Assembly (NCBI GenBank): GCA_023525715.1 | Contig: CM042012.1 | Location: forward strand, 49,924,464 to 49,988,463 | Source: Cichorium intybus | Taxonomy: Eukaryota > Streptophyta > Magnoliopsida > Asterales > Asteraceae | Length of the DNA: 64,000 bases | Direction of reading: 5' to 3' | Shown here: in pieces, positions 46,586-57,319 of the stretch | Layout of the letters: each line of letters begins with the position of its first letter | Position numbering within the stretch: the first letter of the stretch is position 1 | Notes under the pieces: generated by a model | Told to the model about the DNA's origin: nothing | Databases searched by the model: none | The model's input: the letters and a program-made list of their open reading frames with translations, nothing else | Program-made: the position numbers and the translations under genes

Positions 46586-48063
46586 ATGATTACTCACGTT
46601 TTACCTGGGTTTTCTTCTTAAAGAACAAAAGTGAAACTGCAGATCTGGTCATTAGATTCATCAAGCTCATTGAAAATCAAACGAATCAGAAGCTGAAAGC
46701 CATTAGATGCGACAATGGAATGGAATTCAAGAATGCAGTGTTAAACAAGTTTTGTGCAGATAAAGGTATCCTGCGTCAATATAGTGATGCACGTACTCCA
46801 CAACAGAATGGTGTTGCTGAGCGACGAAACATAACTCTTATTGATGTTGCACGTACCATGCTGTGTGATTCTAAACTGCCGGTGATATTTTGGGCTGAAG
46901 CCATCAACACAACATGTTATGTTCAGAATCGGGTCATCATCAACAAACCTCAAATGAAGACACCTTATGAGATTCTCTATGGTCGGAAGCCTAATGTTTC
47001 ACATTTCCGTACCTTTGGTTGCCCTTGCATTCTTCTTCATCTTGAAGCTACTCCGAAGTTCAACTCCAAAGCGGATGATTGCTACTTCATTGGATATGCA
47101 AGTAAAACTACGTATCGAGTGTACAACAAGGCGACAAAGCAGATTGTGGAATCATATGATGTTCGCTTGCTAGAAGAGAATCCAACTGATGCCCGTGTTG
47201 GACCTGATTGGCTGTTTGATTACGCTGAACTGTTTAAACCTTTCTATGTGCTTTCTGATGTTGTTTCAGGTAACAATCCAGGCTCCAGTGGAATTAACAG
47301 CGAGGATGCTGAAGATATCATTCCTGATCTTATCACTCCGTTAGTTATCCTTGAAGATCAAATTCCTAATGACGTTGCATCTCCTGATTCTATTACTATA
47401 CCTGAAGACGCTCCGTCAGTTTCATCCCAAGTTGTTGGCGATACCCCAGTTGTTGAACAATCAACTACTCCTGAAGATGTTATTCAACCTGAACCTGTTG
47501 ATCTTTTTGACTCTACTCTCATGGATTCTCTCTTTCCTGAAAGAATTCCAGATGAGTACATTGCAAGTACTTCTCACGACTTTAGAGATTCTGATAGAGG
47601 TGCTTCAGGCTCAGACAGGGTTGAGAATATAACCAATCTTCCGATCTCAACTGCTTCGCTCCAGTATGATGTTCCTTCAAGAATTCAACGGGACCACCCA
47701 ATTGATAATGTTATTGGCCCTCTGGATGATGGTGTTTTAACCAGAAGCCAAAGTGGTCAAGTCAATGAGTGTCTCTATTCGTGTTTTATCTCTCAAATTG
47801 AGCCAAAGACCATAAAGATGGCACTCAATGAACCAAGATGGGTGGATGCCATGCATGAAGAGTTAAACCAGTTTGAGAAGTTGAATTTATGGCAATTGGT
47901 GGAACTACCCGAAGGCAAAAAGGCTTTGGATATAAGATGGGTGTTTCGCAACAAGCAAGATGATTCTGGAGTAATTGAGCGCAATAAGGCATGCCTGGTG
48001 GTTCGAGGCTTTAGACAGATAGAAGGACTTGATTACATGGAAGTTTATGCTCCTGTGGCATGA
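46576..48063 (+). pseudogene. Copia integrase core and RT N-terminus
   Basis: 495 codons: IDDYSRFTWVFFLKNKS, then RCDNGMEFKN (second Asp), TPQQNGVAERRN (third acidic residue, Glu), NKPQMKTPYEILYGRKPN and HFRTFGCPC. The variable acidic linker (about residues 210-390) leads to RT: RWVDAMHEELNQFEKLNLW and IRWVFRNKQDDSGVIERNKA. It ends at TGA 48061-48063 in VYAPVA, where Arg (CGA) is expected: a C-to-T type change. Confidence 0.9.
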
Positions 48064-48515
48064 CTTGAAGCAATTCGGATCTTCCTTGCTTACGCTTCAT
48101 ACATGAACTTTACTGTTTACCAAATGGACGTCAAGACAGCTTTCTTGTACGGTGAGGTGAAAGAAGAAATTTATGTTGATCAACCTCCTGGTTTTGTCAA
48201 CTCCAAGTTTCCAAATCACGTCTACAAGCTTGATAAAGCCCTATATGGTCTGCATCAAGCTCCTCGTGCTTGGTATGCTACTTTGACGGAACATTTGTTA
48301 CAGCACGGTTACACTCGCGACAGTATTGATCAGACATTGCTCATCAAGAGCCAAGATGATAATCAAATTGTTGTCCAGATTTATGTGGATGACATCATCT
48401 TTGGTTCGACAAGCGATGTTCTGTGCAAAGAGTTTGAGTTGGTGATGAAGAAAATGTTCGAGATGAGTTTGTTGGGAGAGATGACGATGTTCCTCGGGTT
48501 ACAAGTCAAAAGACT
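48064..48515 (+). pseudogene. Copia RT palm
   Basis: Same frame after the stop: VYQMDVKTAFLYGEVKEEIY, YKLDKALYGLHQAPRAWYAT, and the catalytic box IYVDDIIFGSTS (YVDD at 48382-48393). A frameshift near 48510 (after FLGLQVK) ends the readable palm/thumb in this frame. Confidence 0.9.
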
Positions 48516-49073
48516 TCAACGGGTATCCTGCTTCATCAAGCGAAGTATGTGGGGGATATTCTTGCAAAGTTCGGTTTCAAGGATGCGAAAGAGGCTAACA
48601 CTTCAATGGCTGAGCGACCTCTGCTATCTTCAAACTCAGATGACCAATCTGTCGATCAAACGTACTATCGTTCGATGATCGGTTCGCTGATGTACCTGAC
48701 TGCTAGCAGACCGGATATCATTTTTGCAGTTTGCTAGTATGCTCGCTATCAGGCTAATCCTAAACCTTCTCATCTTGATCCAGTCAATCGGATCTTTAGA
48801 TACCTTAAAGGGAGACCAAAATTTGGTCTCTGGTATCCAAAGAACCGTGAATTTGATCTTTACGCTTTTCCATATAGCAACTATGGAGGGTGTGAAATTG
48901 ACAGAAAGTCCACCAGTGCTGGATGTCAATTTCTAGGAGATAGACTGATCTCATGGCAATGCAGAAAGCAACAAACCATGTCAACGTCTACAGCAGAAGG
49001 TGAGTATGTTGCTGCCTCGGCTAGTTGTTCTCAAGTCATTTGGATGCAGCATCAACTCCTTGATTATGGTATG
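48516..49073 (+). pseudogene. Copia RT thumb and RNase H, cut by the nested copia
   Basis: HQAKYVGDILAKFGFKDAKE, YYRSMIGSLMYLTASRPDII, then TAG at 48735-48737 (Gln codon expected) and YARYQANPKPSHLDPVNRIF. The RNase H core follows (STSAGCQFLGDRLISW, STSTAEGEYVAASASCSQVI). It ends at QLLDYG where the inner LTR starts; the rest is at 58088-58346. Confidence 0.9.
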
Positions 49074-49842
49074 TGTTGGATAAGGTGTCTAAGCCATGAC
49101 TTTATATTTGTATTTATCTTGTTAATAGAAGCAAAGTCTATTTGGGTTGCCCTCATAGCAGGAGGATTGATGTAGAAGTCAGTAGAAAGAAAGGTTGATT
49201 TATTAATTGTTTAATAAATCAATAGAAATAAATAAATAGTTTATTAATATATTTAAGTGTTAATATATTAATTAGAAACTATAATAATTAATTAGAAATT
49301 AATCTAGAATTAATTGGATTTAATTTGGAGATTAAATTAATTAATTAAAAGTGCAGGGACTGGTTTGTATTTATTCAATAGTTGAATAACTGGGTAGCCA
49401 GTGGGAGGACCAAGTTGGCGAGATTTGAATTGGACACACTCATAATCTCAAAACCCTAATTAGGGTTTAGAGGCCTTGGTCCAAGTGGTCAACAGGCTTG
49501 CCCACTAAGGAGGCTCCTCTAGGGTTTTGAGTGTAACCCTTGGAGGCTATAAAAGGAACCTCCTGGAATCCCATAAACCTGCACCACTTTCATCTCTCTG
49601 AAGTAACACTGTTGACTTATCTCCTCCGTTGCTTGGGTGTGACTCCATTTGAGGCAGGACACTTGTGCTGCTAGCTTCTGGATCAAGAATCAAAGGTTGG
49701 TTCTTCTGATTTATTCTTTAGAAATAATTGTTGGCCTTTAGGTTTCCATTATATGTTCATAGTAGAAAAACATAGATCTTATTTTAGGGTTGCATGTGAA
49801 CTTAGCAATTTTTCTAGTTCATAGATTGTCTAAAACTCTTCA
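49074..49842 (+). repeat. 5' LTR of the inner copia
   Basis: TGTTGGATAAGGTGTC … AACTCTTCA, 769 bp. AT-rich first half, then 'gtaacccttggaggctataaaagg' with a clear TATA box. Confidence 0.95.
49549..49556 (+). promoter_or_regulatory. TATA box of the inner copia 5' LTR
   Basis: TATAAAAGG within 'ggctataaaaggaacc'. It is conserved in the 3' LTR at about 57794-57802. Transcription would start about 30 bp downstream, near 'cataaacctgcacc'. Confidence 0.75.
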
Positions 49843-49843
49843 G

Positions 49844-49855
49844 TGGTATCAGAGC
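49844..49855 (+). other. Primer-binding site of the inner copia
   Basis: TGGTATCAGAGC, one base after the LTR; complementary to initiator Met tRNA. Confidence 0.9.
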
Positions 49856-50618
49856 TTGGCTGTTTTTCTTCTGAATTTGATATAATTGGTTTGTTTGATC
49901 AAAGGGTTTTCGAAAATAAACCCTTAAGGAGGCCTAGATCGAATTTGGTGATTAGGGTTTTGAAAACCCTAGCCTCCCTTCCCTTGTCTACGAATTGATT
50001 GCATGCCTTGGATAATTGGTTGTTATTTATGGTAATTATTGAATAATTAAATAACTGGAACCCCTTCTCCTTTGACTGCTAATTTCGAGATTTAGGGATA
50101 AGGGTTAGGAAATTAATTTGATTAATTTTGTGATTCCCTTCCTTGATTTAATTAGTTTAATTAAATTGTTTAATTAAAAGACCAATTAAATCACTTAAAG
50201 ATTTAATTTAAAATTTCAAAAATTAAGTTATAATTTGCAAAAATTATGAGAAAATTAAATCTAAAATATTTTAAAGTGTTTAAAATATATCTTATATATT
50301 TATGATTAAAAGTTAATATTTATATGTAAGATAAAACTGGTTAGTCTTACTGTTAGTAGGCCTCATTCACAAAACTGTCCTATAAAGAGGGTATAAGGCG
50401 ACTGCCTATAAAATGGTAGTCTAATGGGTGTCCACTCTCACCCACCGCTCTCCTGGTCAATCGAGTGTCGTTAGCCGAACGGGTTTGATAAAACCGCTAA
50501 GCCTCTTAAAAGTATAATAATATAATTGAAAGTACTAGAACCTTGAAAAAAATCTCAATCTAGTTACTTTAGGTAAAAAATGTGAATGAGTTGCTAATCC
50601 ATGAAATTACACATTGCA

Positions 50619-50679
50619 CTTTGTGGAACGTTGGTGGAGCGCGTGTGGTTAACCGGCACGCCAACTGGGGTCCACAAAG
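50619..50679 (+). ncRNA. Conserved-loop hairpin 1 (candidate dimerisation/packaging signal)
   Basis: Outer stem CTTTGTGGA (50619-50627) with TCCACAAAG (50671-50679), 9 perfect pairs. Inner stem GTTGGTG (50630-50636) with CGCCAAC (50659-50665). The apical loop is 22 nt (50637-50658), begins GAGCGCGTG, contains the self-complementary GGTTAACC (50647-50654) and ends CCGGCA. It lies between primer site and gag, where retroelement dimerisation and packaging signals usually sit. The structure is read from complementarity; the function is inferred. Confidence 0.6.
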
Positions 50680-50701
50680 AGTCGCAATGGATTTCTCGAT
50701 T

Positions 50702-50757
50702 TTACCATTATTGATGGAGCGTGTGTGGTTAACCGGCACATCAATTTGAGATGGTAA
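50702..50757 (+). ncRNA. Conserved-loop hairpin 2
   Basis: Outer stem TTACCAT (50702-50708) with ATGGTAA (50751-50757). Inner stem TTGATG (50711-50716) with CATCAA (50739-50744). The 22-nt loop (50717-50738) differs from hairpin 1 by one base (GAGCGTG) and keeps GGTTAACC. The stems share no sequence with hairpin 1. Confidence 0.6.
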
Positions 50758-51073
50758 TTGATTTTGAGAGTACCAAGCTAATTTGCATGGTTATTCACAC
50801 CCGGTTTGTGATCCTCGGCATCCCAGTCACAAATAGTGGGGCACATCCGAGATTAAACATGTCATTGAACTGTTCAATGAATCTCAACAGACCTAGGAAT
50901 TTCATATGATGAAATTGATAAGTGTATTATCTACCGTAATGACCATTATGTTGTGATTACGGCATCCCTCTTCACATCATAGTCGGGATATTTTGGGTCC
51001 TAGCCTTAATAAATAATAAATTGGGTAATTATTTAAAAGGATTGATTAAACTAATAAATTCTGTTTATTGTAG

Positions 51074-51907
51074 ATGTCTGAATCAAGTGTCGATTCTCCT
51101 CCCTCTCCTCTTTCACCCATTTCTGAGAGCATCAGAAAGCACCTGCCAAATATGGAAAGGCTGACTGGCCTAAACTGTAAGGAATGGCTTCGCAATTGGA
51201 GACTGGTTCTCGTTATTGCTGGCAAGCTACATCTCACCGAGTATCCGATCCCGGTTCCACCGGAACAAGTCATCATAAAGAGTCTTTATGATAAGCATGA
51301 CTTCTTAGTTGATGAATCCGAAAACATTCGTGACCTCATGCTATTGACCATTGACCCCGAGTTCCGCAGGGATTTTGAATCCCTGGGGCCATATGAGTTA
51401 ATGCAATTGGTTGAGGAAAAGTTCCAAAAACCAATTGAAGAGGAACGAGCTAGGATCTTCAAAAGACTTGCAAAGTGCAAGCTAAAAGAAGGAAGTAGCA
51501 TCGATTCGCATGTTCTTCAGATTGAAGCATACATAGGCGAATTGTACAAACTTGGTTATTCCATGAGTCAGGAGATGAGTGATAACATTCTACTCCCTTC
51601 GCTGACTAGTAAGTACGATCTGTTCATTCAGACATATAGAAAGGAAGACCAGAAAAAGGCTTTTATGGAAATGCGTCCACTGTTGACTTTATATGAGTCA
51701 CTCTTGGATAGGCATAGCTCCAATGGTTCAGCTACTTCTGGATTGAGTCCAGTGAAGAGACGCAGTAAGAAACGATCCAGATCGTCTGGATATGTCTCAA
51801 ACTGGGAATCCACAGGATCGGATACAGTCATGGAAAGATTGGAAGACGCTCCAAGGTCAAAATCTTTTGAAAGCTCAGGTACATCTAAAAACCTCAAAAA
51901 CTCCTGA
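51074..51907 (+). CDS. Gag protein of the inner copia
   Basis: 277 codons, uninterrupted, starting MSESSVDSPPSPLSPISESI. A UBN2-type gag core spans about residues 30-200: MERLTGLNCKEWLRNWRLVL, FLVDESENIRDLMLLTIDPE, LMQLVEEKFQKPIEEERARI and LYKLGYSMSQEMSDNILLPS. A basic tail KRRSKKRSRS (about 228-237) is a likely nucleic-acid-binding or nuclear-localisation region; there is no CCHC knuckle. It would form particles and bind RNA. The open frame contrasts with the broken frames of all other elements here, fitting a young insertion or selection on gag. No pol follows. Confidence 0.8.
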   Translation: MSESSVDSPPSPLSPISESIRKHLPNMERLTGLNCKEWLRNWRLVLVIAGKLHLTEYPIPVPPEQVIIKSLYDKHDFLVDESENIRDLMLLTIDPEFRRDFESLGPYELMQLVEEKFQKPIEEERARIFKRLAKCKLKEGSSIDSHVLQIEAYIGELYKLGYSMSQEMSDNILLPSLTSKYDLFIQTYRKEDQKKAFMEMRPLLTLYESLLDRHSSNGSATSGLSPVKRRSKKRSRSSGYVSNWESTGSDTVMERLEDAPRSKSFESSGTSKNLKNS

Positions 51908-52274
51908 TCCATGATTCCTTGATGCATAATGTGATAGTCATATTTTGGTTTGTATGCAGGGAATAAGTAGGGTATGGGACTTTGGTGCATAGGAGCACAT
52001 TTGGATTGGATTTCCAGCTCATGCAGTTTTGAAGTTTAGTTACATATTAAAATCTTGTTATTAGCTTATTAGGTGCATGCGACATTTTCTATCATATAAT
52101 ACATTGTTCAAGGATTTTGTTTTAATAAAATAGTTGATTTCTTTTAACACTTGGTTGTTTGAATTATCCTTGAAATGTTGTATGATTGTGTTAAATGCAT
52201 AATTAGTAATAACCTGAATGTTGATGCATCCAAAGTGTTTGGATTCAGGAATTGTGTCCTTTATGATTGTTAAT
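51908..52274 (+). other. Noncoding stretch downstream of gag
   Basis: AT-rich, no recognised ORF, up to the left end of the long-TIR element. Confidence 0.5.
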
Positions 52275-52596
52275 AGAGAAAACTGCAAAAATGGTCCCTG
52301 TGGTTTGCTGTTTTTTGTGGTTCTGGCCCAAACCTTTGCGTTTTTGTATGGATGGTCCTTTTTCTGAGGTTTCTTTATGGGATTGGTCCCTGGCCAAACT
52401 GAAAGGTCTATTTTACCCTTTTAATTTTTTTTCTATTATTTTTAATTATTTATTGATTTTAATAAATAAAAAACAAAATTAAATTCCCCCACCCCTATCT
52501 CTCTTTCATATCTTCCTTTCTCTTTCTGATTAAAACCAACCGCCACCATAACCAAGAAACCCATCTCCACCACCGTCGCCTCCCTTCTCTACCGTC

Positions 52597-52635
<39 letters not shown>

Positions 52636-53850
52636 CTAACTCTTGTTGTACGCTTCCTCTTCGTTCTTTCCTTTCTTGCTCTTGGAAAATGAACCCACAA
52701 GTCCGTCTGCTGCGACCTGCGAGTCGATGATCACCTTGTTCAACGCCCATGTATTTCTTTTGTTCCATTTCATACAGTTCATACTTTCTGCATCATTTCT
52801 TTCTCCTTCCGTATTCACTGCATATTCTTGATTCCATGATGATATGATTATTAAACTCTTATTTCTCTTCATCTTCTTCACCCTCATTTCTTCATCGCAT
52901 TCTTTCTCCTTCCCTACTCACTGCGAAAGGAGAAAACCTGTCGTCAAAACCTCATAAGCCCAAAGGATATCCCGTAGGAGGTCACACACACACAAGCAGG
53001 GAATAGTCGGTCCGATACGTAAGCTAAGCCACCGGAAAGACTGAGATCAAGTGTCCTACACCAACGAATCCAACTCTCTCCTTACCACTCTCTCTCAAGC
53101 TTTCCTTCTCCCTTTCTCGTTTCCTTCTCCTTTTCTCGTTTCCAGAGCCCTAATTGATCGTCCCCATCAACAGGCACATCAAGAAATAATTTCTGAAGTT
53201 CGTTTTTTTAGAATCGATTTCGGAAGATTGCTTCTGAATGTTGAGGAATCGAGAAACACCACGTGCTTCGTTTCTCGATTTTTGAGAACCAATTTATGAA
53301 GATCGATTATGAAGAAGGAAAAGACGATGCCTGAACAAAATCGATTGCCGACGATTGAGCAGACGAGAGGAAGAGGAGAGATGAGATTGCGGAACAAAAT
53401 CAATTGCCGACGATGGAGCAAGACGAAAAACCTAAAAACCAAATCCTCAATTAGTGATCGTGCTGTTAATATCAAACTAATGTTGCTATATTTCCTTTCT
53501 TCGTTCTTGTTCTTACTTAGTGATCGTGCTGAAGGAACTAGCGATGGCGATGGATGAGCCGACGGCAGCGTAAGACCGGTGGAAGGAGATGGGTTTTCAG
53601 ATTATTGAGAGAAGCGAGAGAGAGAGAGAGAGAGATGGGTGGGGTGGGATTTTATTTATTGTTTTATTTTAATAAAATTGATAAATAATTAAAGTTAATA
53701 GGAAAAAGAAATCAAAAGGGTATATCAGTCATTTTAAGTTGGACAGGGACCGAATCCACAAAGAAACCAGGCAAAAAGGACTATCCATACAAAAACGTAA
53801 AGGTTTGGGCCAAAACCACAATAAACACCAAACCATAGGGACCAATTTTG
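52275..53850. mobile_element. Long-TIR DNA element inserted in the inner copia
   Basis: The left TIR (about 52275-52440: 'atggtccctgtggtttgc', 'ggcccaaacctttgcgttt', 'ccttttaattttttttc') mirrors the right TIR (about 53690-53850: 'aacgtaaaggtttgggcc', 'aaaccatagggacca'). Inside are CT-rich (52590-52632) and GA-rich (53605-53635) flanks and a gene-like centre of short unrelated frames (53051-53557). No transposase. Same architecture as 566-2501. The target duplication is not clear. Confidence 0.65.
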
Positions 53851-53860
53851 AAAAATCAAT

Positions 53861-54115
53861 TCAACCAAAGGTCCAGTTGGACAGGACTTTGGAATCATTT
53901 GACTTAGAGTCACATGATGAATTGAGTTCTTAATGTGTCAAGAAATGAATCAACTAAAGATCCAGTTGGACAGGACTTTGGAATCATTTGACTCAGAGTC
54001 AGATGATGATTAAGTTCTTTATAAAGCACATGTGGCAAGAAATGAATCACCCAAAGATCCAGAGGATAGGATTTTGGAATCAGATGACTCAGAGTCAAGT
54101 GATGATTGCAAGTCT
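53861..54115 (+). repeat. Three tandem ~90-97-bp units in the inner copia
   Basis: Units start at 53861, 53950 and 54047 with 'tcaac(c/t)aaag(g/a)tccag', followed by 'ggac(a)aggactttggaatca' and 'gactcagagtcagatgatga'. In one frame each unit codes a DRTLESFDSESDDD-like acidic patch, perhaps a decayed gag tail. Confidence 0.75.
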
Positions 54116-55236
54116 TGAACAAAGTAACAAAGTCATAAGTTTACATAGAGATGTAAAAGAAATTAAGATTAGGAGCAACGAACACATCAGTTACTGTGTA
54201 TTGCTCAAATCTTCGAAAAGAACACAATTAGTTCTACTTCACAATATTTGTCATTCGGTATGACGAATATGGCTTCGCTTATCAGAATAAGCGATTGAAT
54301 TGAAACCTTGAACGGTTCAAGGATTTCAAAGGAAGTATAAAATCCACAGAACCTGAGTGACATCATAAACTGAGAAAATTGTTTCACAGTCTATTCTCTT
54401 CCAATAATGTTAATGGTTATAATCGATCTTAGGGAAGATAATGGAGCATTAATCGATATAGTTCAATCCTCGATGTATGAGATACATCGTCAATTAGTTT
54501 CTGATAAATTGAATACTAATCCAGTCAGACCATATAAACCATATTCCAACCACATCCTAGACTAAGTAGGTCCTGCAGACACTATATGAAATGGAAGTTG
54601 GGATTATCCCACTTGCACATAGAAAGTTCGGGGTCGTGTAGCGTTCGTCCGAACCTCATGACTAGCCTGAACCTGATCAGCAATGTCGTTTCACTGGCTA
54701 TCCCGCTGTACCTGTAAAAGAAGAGCTCTTTTAGAAAGAACTCATGTTCTAAGAAAACTGTGGGACTTGGGACAGTCCTGAATGAGTTCAGGATTAGCCA
54801 AGTGAAAGAACCTTTCGTCATCACTAGGCTTAGAGCAGAAATCAGATTTCTGTTTTAATACTGACATAATCTTCTCTTGACCAGTAGTATTGATCACCAT
54901 CATAAGTAGTTATGATCGGGGTGACATACCGATTTGTGGTAAAACACTGTAGTTGGTATGGATTAACAATCCGACTACTTGGAAGCATTGGTGAGCCCGG
55001 TTGCTGCCAAATAAGAGAACCTTGGGGCGAGACACAGTCTAGGTGAAAATTTGATTGATTTTACACCTGGTCTAAAAGCCAGTGGGAGTAATTGAATCAT
55101 CAAATGGAAGCGACATGGATAGAATTGTACTTACAGAACATCTGGTTGAGTGAGACGATACTCAGAGTCAAGCAATTAATTCTGGGAGAAGCACTCTCAA
55201 TAGAAGATGAAATCCGAAAGGATAATAAATGGCACA

Positions 55237-55293
55237 TTGTGAGTCGTTAGTGGAGCGCGTGTAGATCACCGGCACACTGATAGGGACTCACAA
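55237..55293 (+). ncRNA. Conserved-loop hairpin 3
   Basis: Outer stem TTGTGAGTC (55237-55245) with GACTCACAA (55285-55293), 9 perfect pairs. Inner stem about 55247-55252 with 55275-55280 (AGTG/CACT plus flanking weak pairs). The 22-nt loop (55253-55274) begins GAGCGCGTGT and ends ACCGGCA, with AGATC replacing the GGTTA part. Confidence 0.55.
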
Positions 55294-56201
55294 AGAGTGT
55301 CCCAATACAAAGGTACATGGGCCCGGGATTACCCCACAGGCATCTCGCAAGAAAGGATATTCGGATTCTCAAAATATGCCAAAGGATTAGATTTTGAGAA
55401 AGGGCTGAAAGATTTCCATTAAGATGTCAGAAAGGTTTGGATTCTCAAAATGTGCAAAAAGTTCTGGATTTTGTGAATAGTCTATAACCGTGTCAAAACC
55501 AGTGGGAGTGTTGTTGTTATCTACTATAATTGTATGTGGGTTACATATTGTTTCTAGGAAACATCTCTTTTCATTACAAAGTGTAATGACTTGGTGTTAA
55601 GAGACGGATCTCTATGAAAGACTTAATAGAGATACGACATACTCAGGTGGTTGTAAACGTCTATGAGATAGATCGAAACTCTACCAAGATGATTTTGATG
55701 AGATTCAAGATGCATAGCCCAGGAAAGGAGTTTCCTATCATTGCAAAGTGTGATGATTTGGCATATAAAGAAGGTACAACATACTCACATAATCCATAGA
55801 CATCTATCAGATAGATGTTATCATTAGTATAGACCTAGCCATAGTAAGCATGATCTTGGTAAGATTCAAGATGCATGAGAAAAAGTCTCCGGAAGGAAAT
55901 AGTTATTAAAGTCGTGACACAAGGATTATAAGTAATCCTTAGATTCCAAAAGGGTTTGGAATAAGATTAGATCAGATTCCACGAGCTTCTTGGATCGATC
56001 AGAAGTGTCATAAACATGTCTTGATGACTTAATGCTTAAAGCATAGTGAGTCACACTCAGGATATAACCTGGCTGGGAATTCTTAATGGATTCTGTACAT
56101 ACGTGAAAAATCACTAAAAAATGATTGGGGTGAATGTTAATAGTAATTTGAAAAGAGTTTCAAATAAGTAAAAGGACTTAATGGTTAAAGATTTTCGTTG
56201 G

Positions 56202-56253
56202 TATTTCGATGGAGCGCGTGTGGGTCACCGGCACATCGTAACACCTCGAAATA
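56202..56253 (+). ncRNA. Conserved-loop hairpin 4
   Basis: Inner stem CGATG (56207-56211) with CATCG (56234-56238). Outer pairs TATTT (56202-56206) with AAATA (56249-56253); an alternative longer pairing is TATTTCGA with TCGAAATA. The 22-nt loop (56212-56233) begins GAGCGCGTGTGG and ends CACCGGCA. Confidence 0.55.
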
Positions 56254-57307
56254 GTCTTAGGGTGCAGTCATGTGGACTAAAGATCCCAAGAACCATGGAA
56301 AGTCACAGTACATAGAATGGAGTTGTAAGTGAGAACGATAATATAACTAAATTGAGATATCATCGGAAGAGTGTCCGATTGGATAAAGTGTATCAATGTA
56401 TGACATTTGGATACATAGAAAGAGTGAAAGGGCATATAGACATAGATATAAAATATGAATTAAAAGTTTAAAAGAAATCTAGAAACCGATAATAGCTTTA
56501 TGAAGAATCCGACTTGGTGATTACCTCGTGGAGACTTGGTAATAAGCAAGAGTAGCTACCAGTCAGATTTTATGTTTCAATTTTGCATGTTTCACTTCCC
56601 AAATAATTTGATTATTCAAAGGTCCACAGTCGCTCATACTTTTAGGAAGTAAGTATGAACGAAGACTGTCGTGAATTGGTTTGTAGATTGTCTAAGGAGT
56701 TAGACATTGCGGTAAGACTGCTACGACGTTCACGAGTCCTTAGAAATAGAGATTTAAGTATTGGATAAACCCGCGCTCAATAGATTGCTTCATGGATTAC
56801 ATCACGAGCAATGTTGAGACGATAATATCCTATGATCTTAAAGCGAAGACATATGAGTTGAAATTTGCGAGTCGGTTGTACATTGATAATGCGTAAACGC
56901 ATCAGTAACTCGATGTTATAAAACACATTGTTGTGTGCAAATTTGATGAGTAAAAGACACACGCATATGAGTCGAAGCTTATTCGTTCATTGACCATGAT
57001 GGGAAACAGATATCTGTTGGCCTCTCGATGATTTTGAAGTTGACTGAAGTGCTGGCCAACCTGGACTAAATTGATGTGTTCAATTAGAAGTCTCAAAGTC
57101 ATAAGCAGAATCGGAAATCGGGAAACAGAGTATCAAACAGAGATTGATCTCAATCCATGTCTCGTGTCTGAAAATATATTGTTGGACGAAGGATCATATG
57201 ATCACTTATCTATCGACAGAACTGACTGGGTCAGAGTTCGACAGCAGGTTCTAGGAAGATGCATGTTGTTTATTAATTAGAAGATAAATTAAAGTCATAG
57301 ACTTATC

Positions 57308-57319
57308 CAAGTGGGAGAC
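57308..57319 (+). promoter_or_regulatory. Polypurine tract of the inner copia
   Basis: 'caagtgggagac' directly before the 3' LTR start, typical of plant copia elements. Confidence 0.8.

Larger units (their letters stand above)
49856..51073 (+). other. Long untranslated leader of the inner copia
   Basis: About 1.2 kb without a plausible ORF, between primer site and gag. It includes the two conserved-loop hairpins at 50619-50679 and 50702-50757. Confidence 0.7.
54116..57307 (+). other. Long 3' noncoding region of the inner copia
   Basis: About 3.2 kb with no protein family recognised. It holds two more conserved-loop hairpins (55237-55293, 56202-56253) and repeated polypurine-like phrases 'ccagtgggagt' (about 55081 and 55499) before the true tract at 57308. 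It may be decayed pol space or structured noncoding RNA. Confidence 0.5.

Noticed and set aside
53051..53557. Small genes inside the long-TIR element
   Set aside because: Overlapping short frames on both strands in CT/GA-rich sequence, with no family resemblance. At most captured gene fragments.
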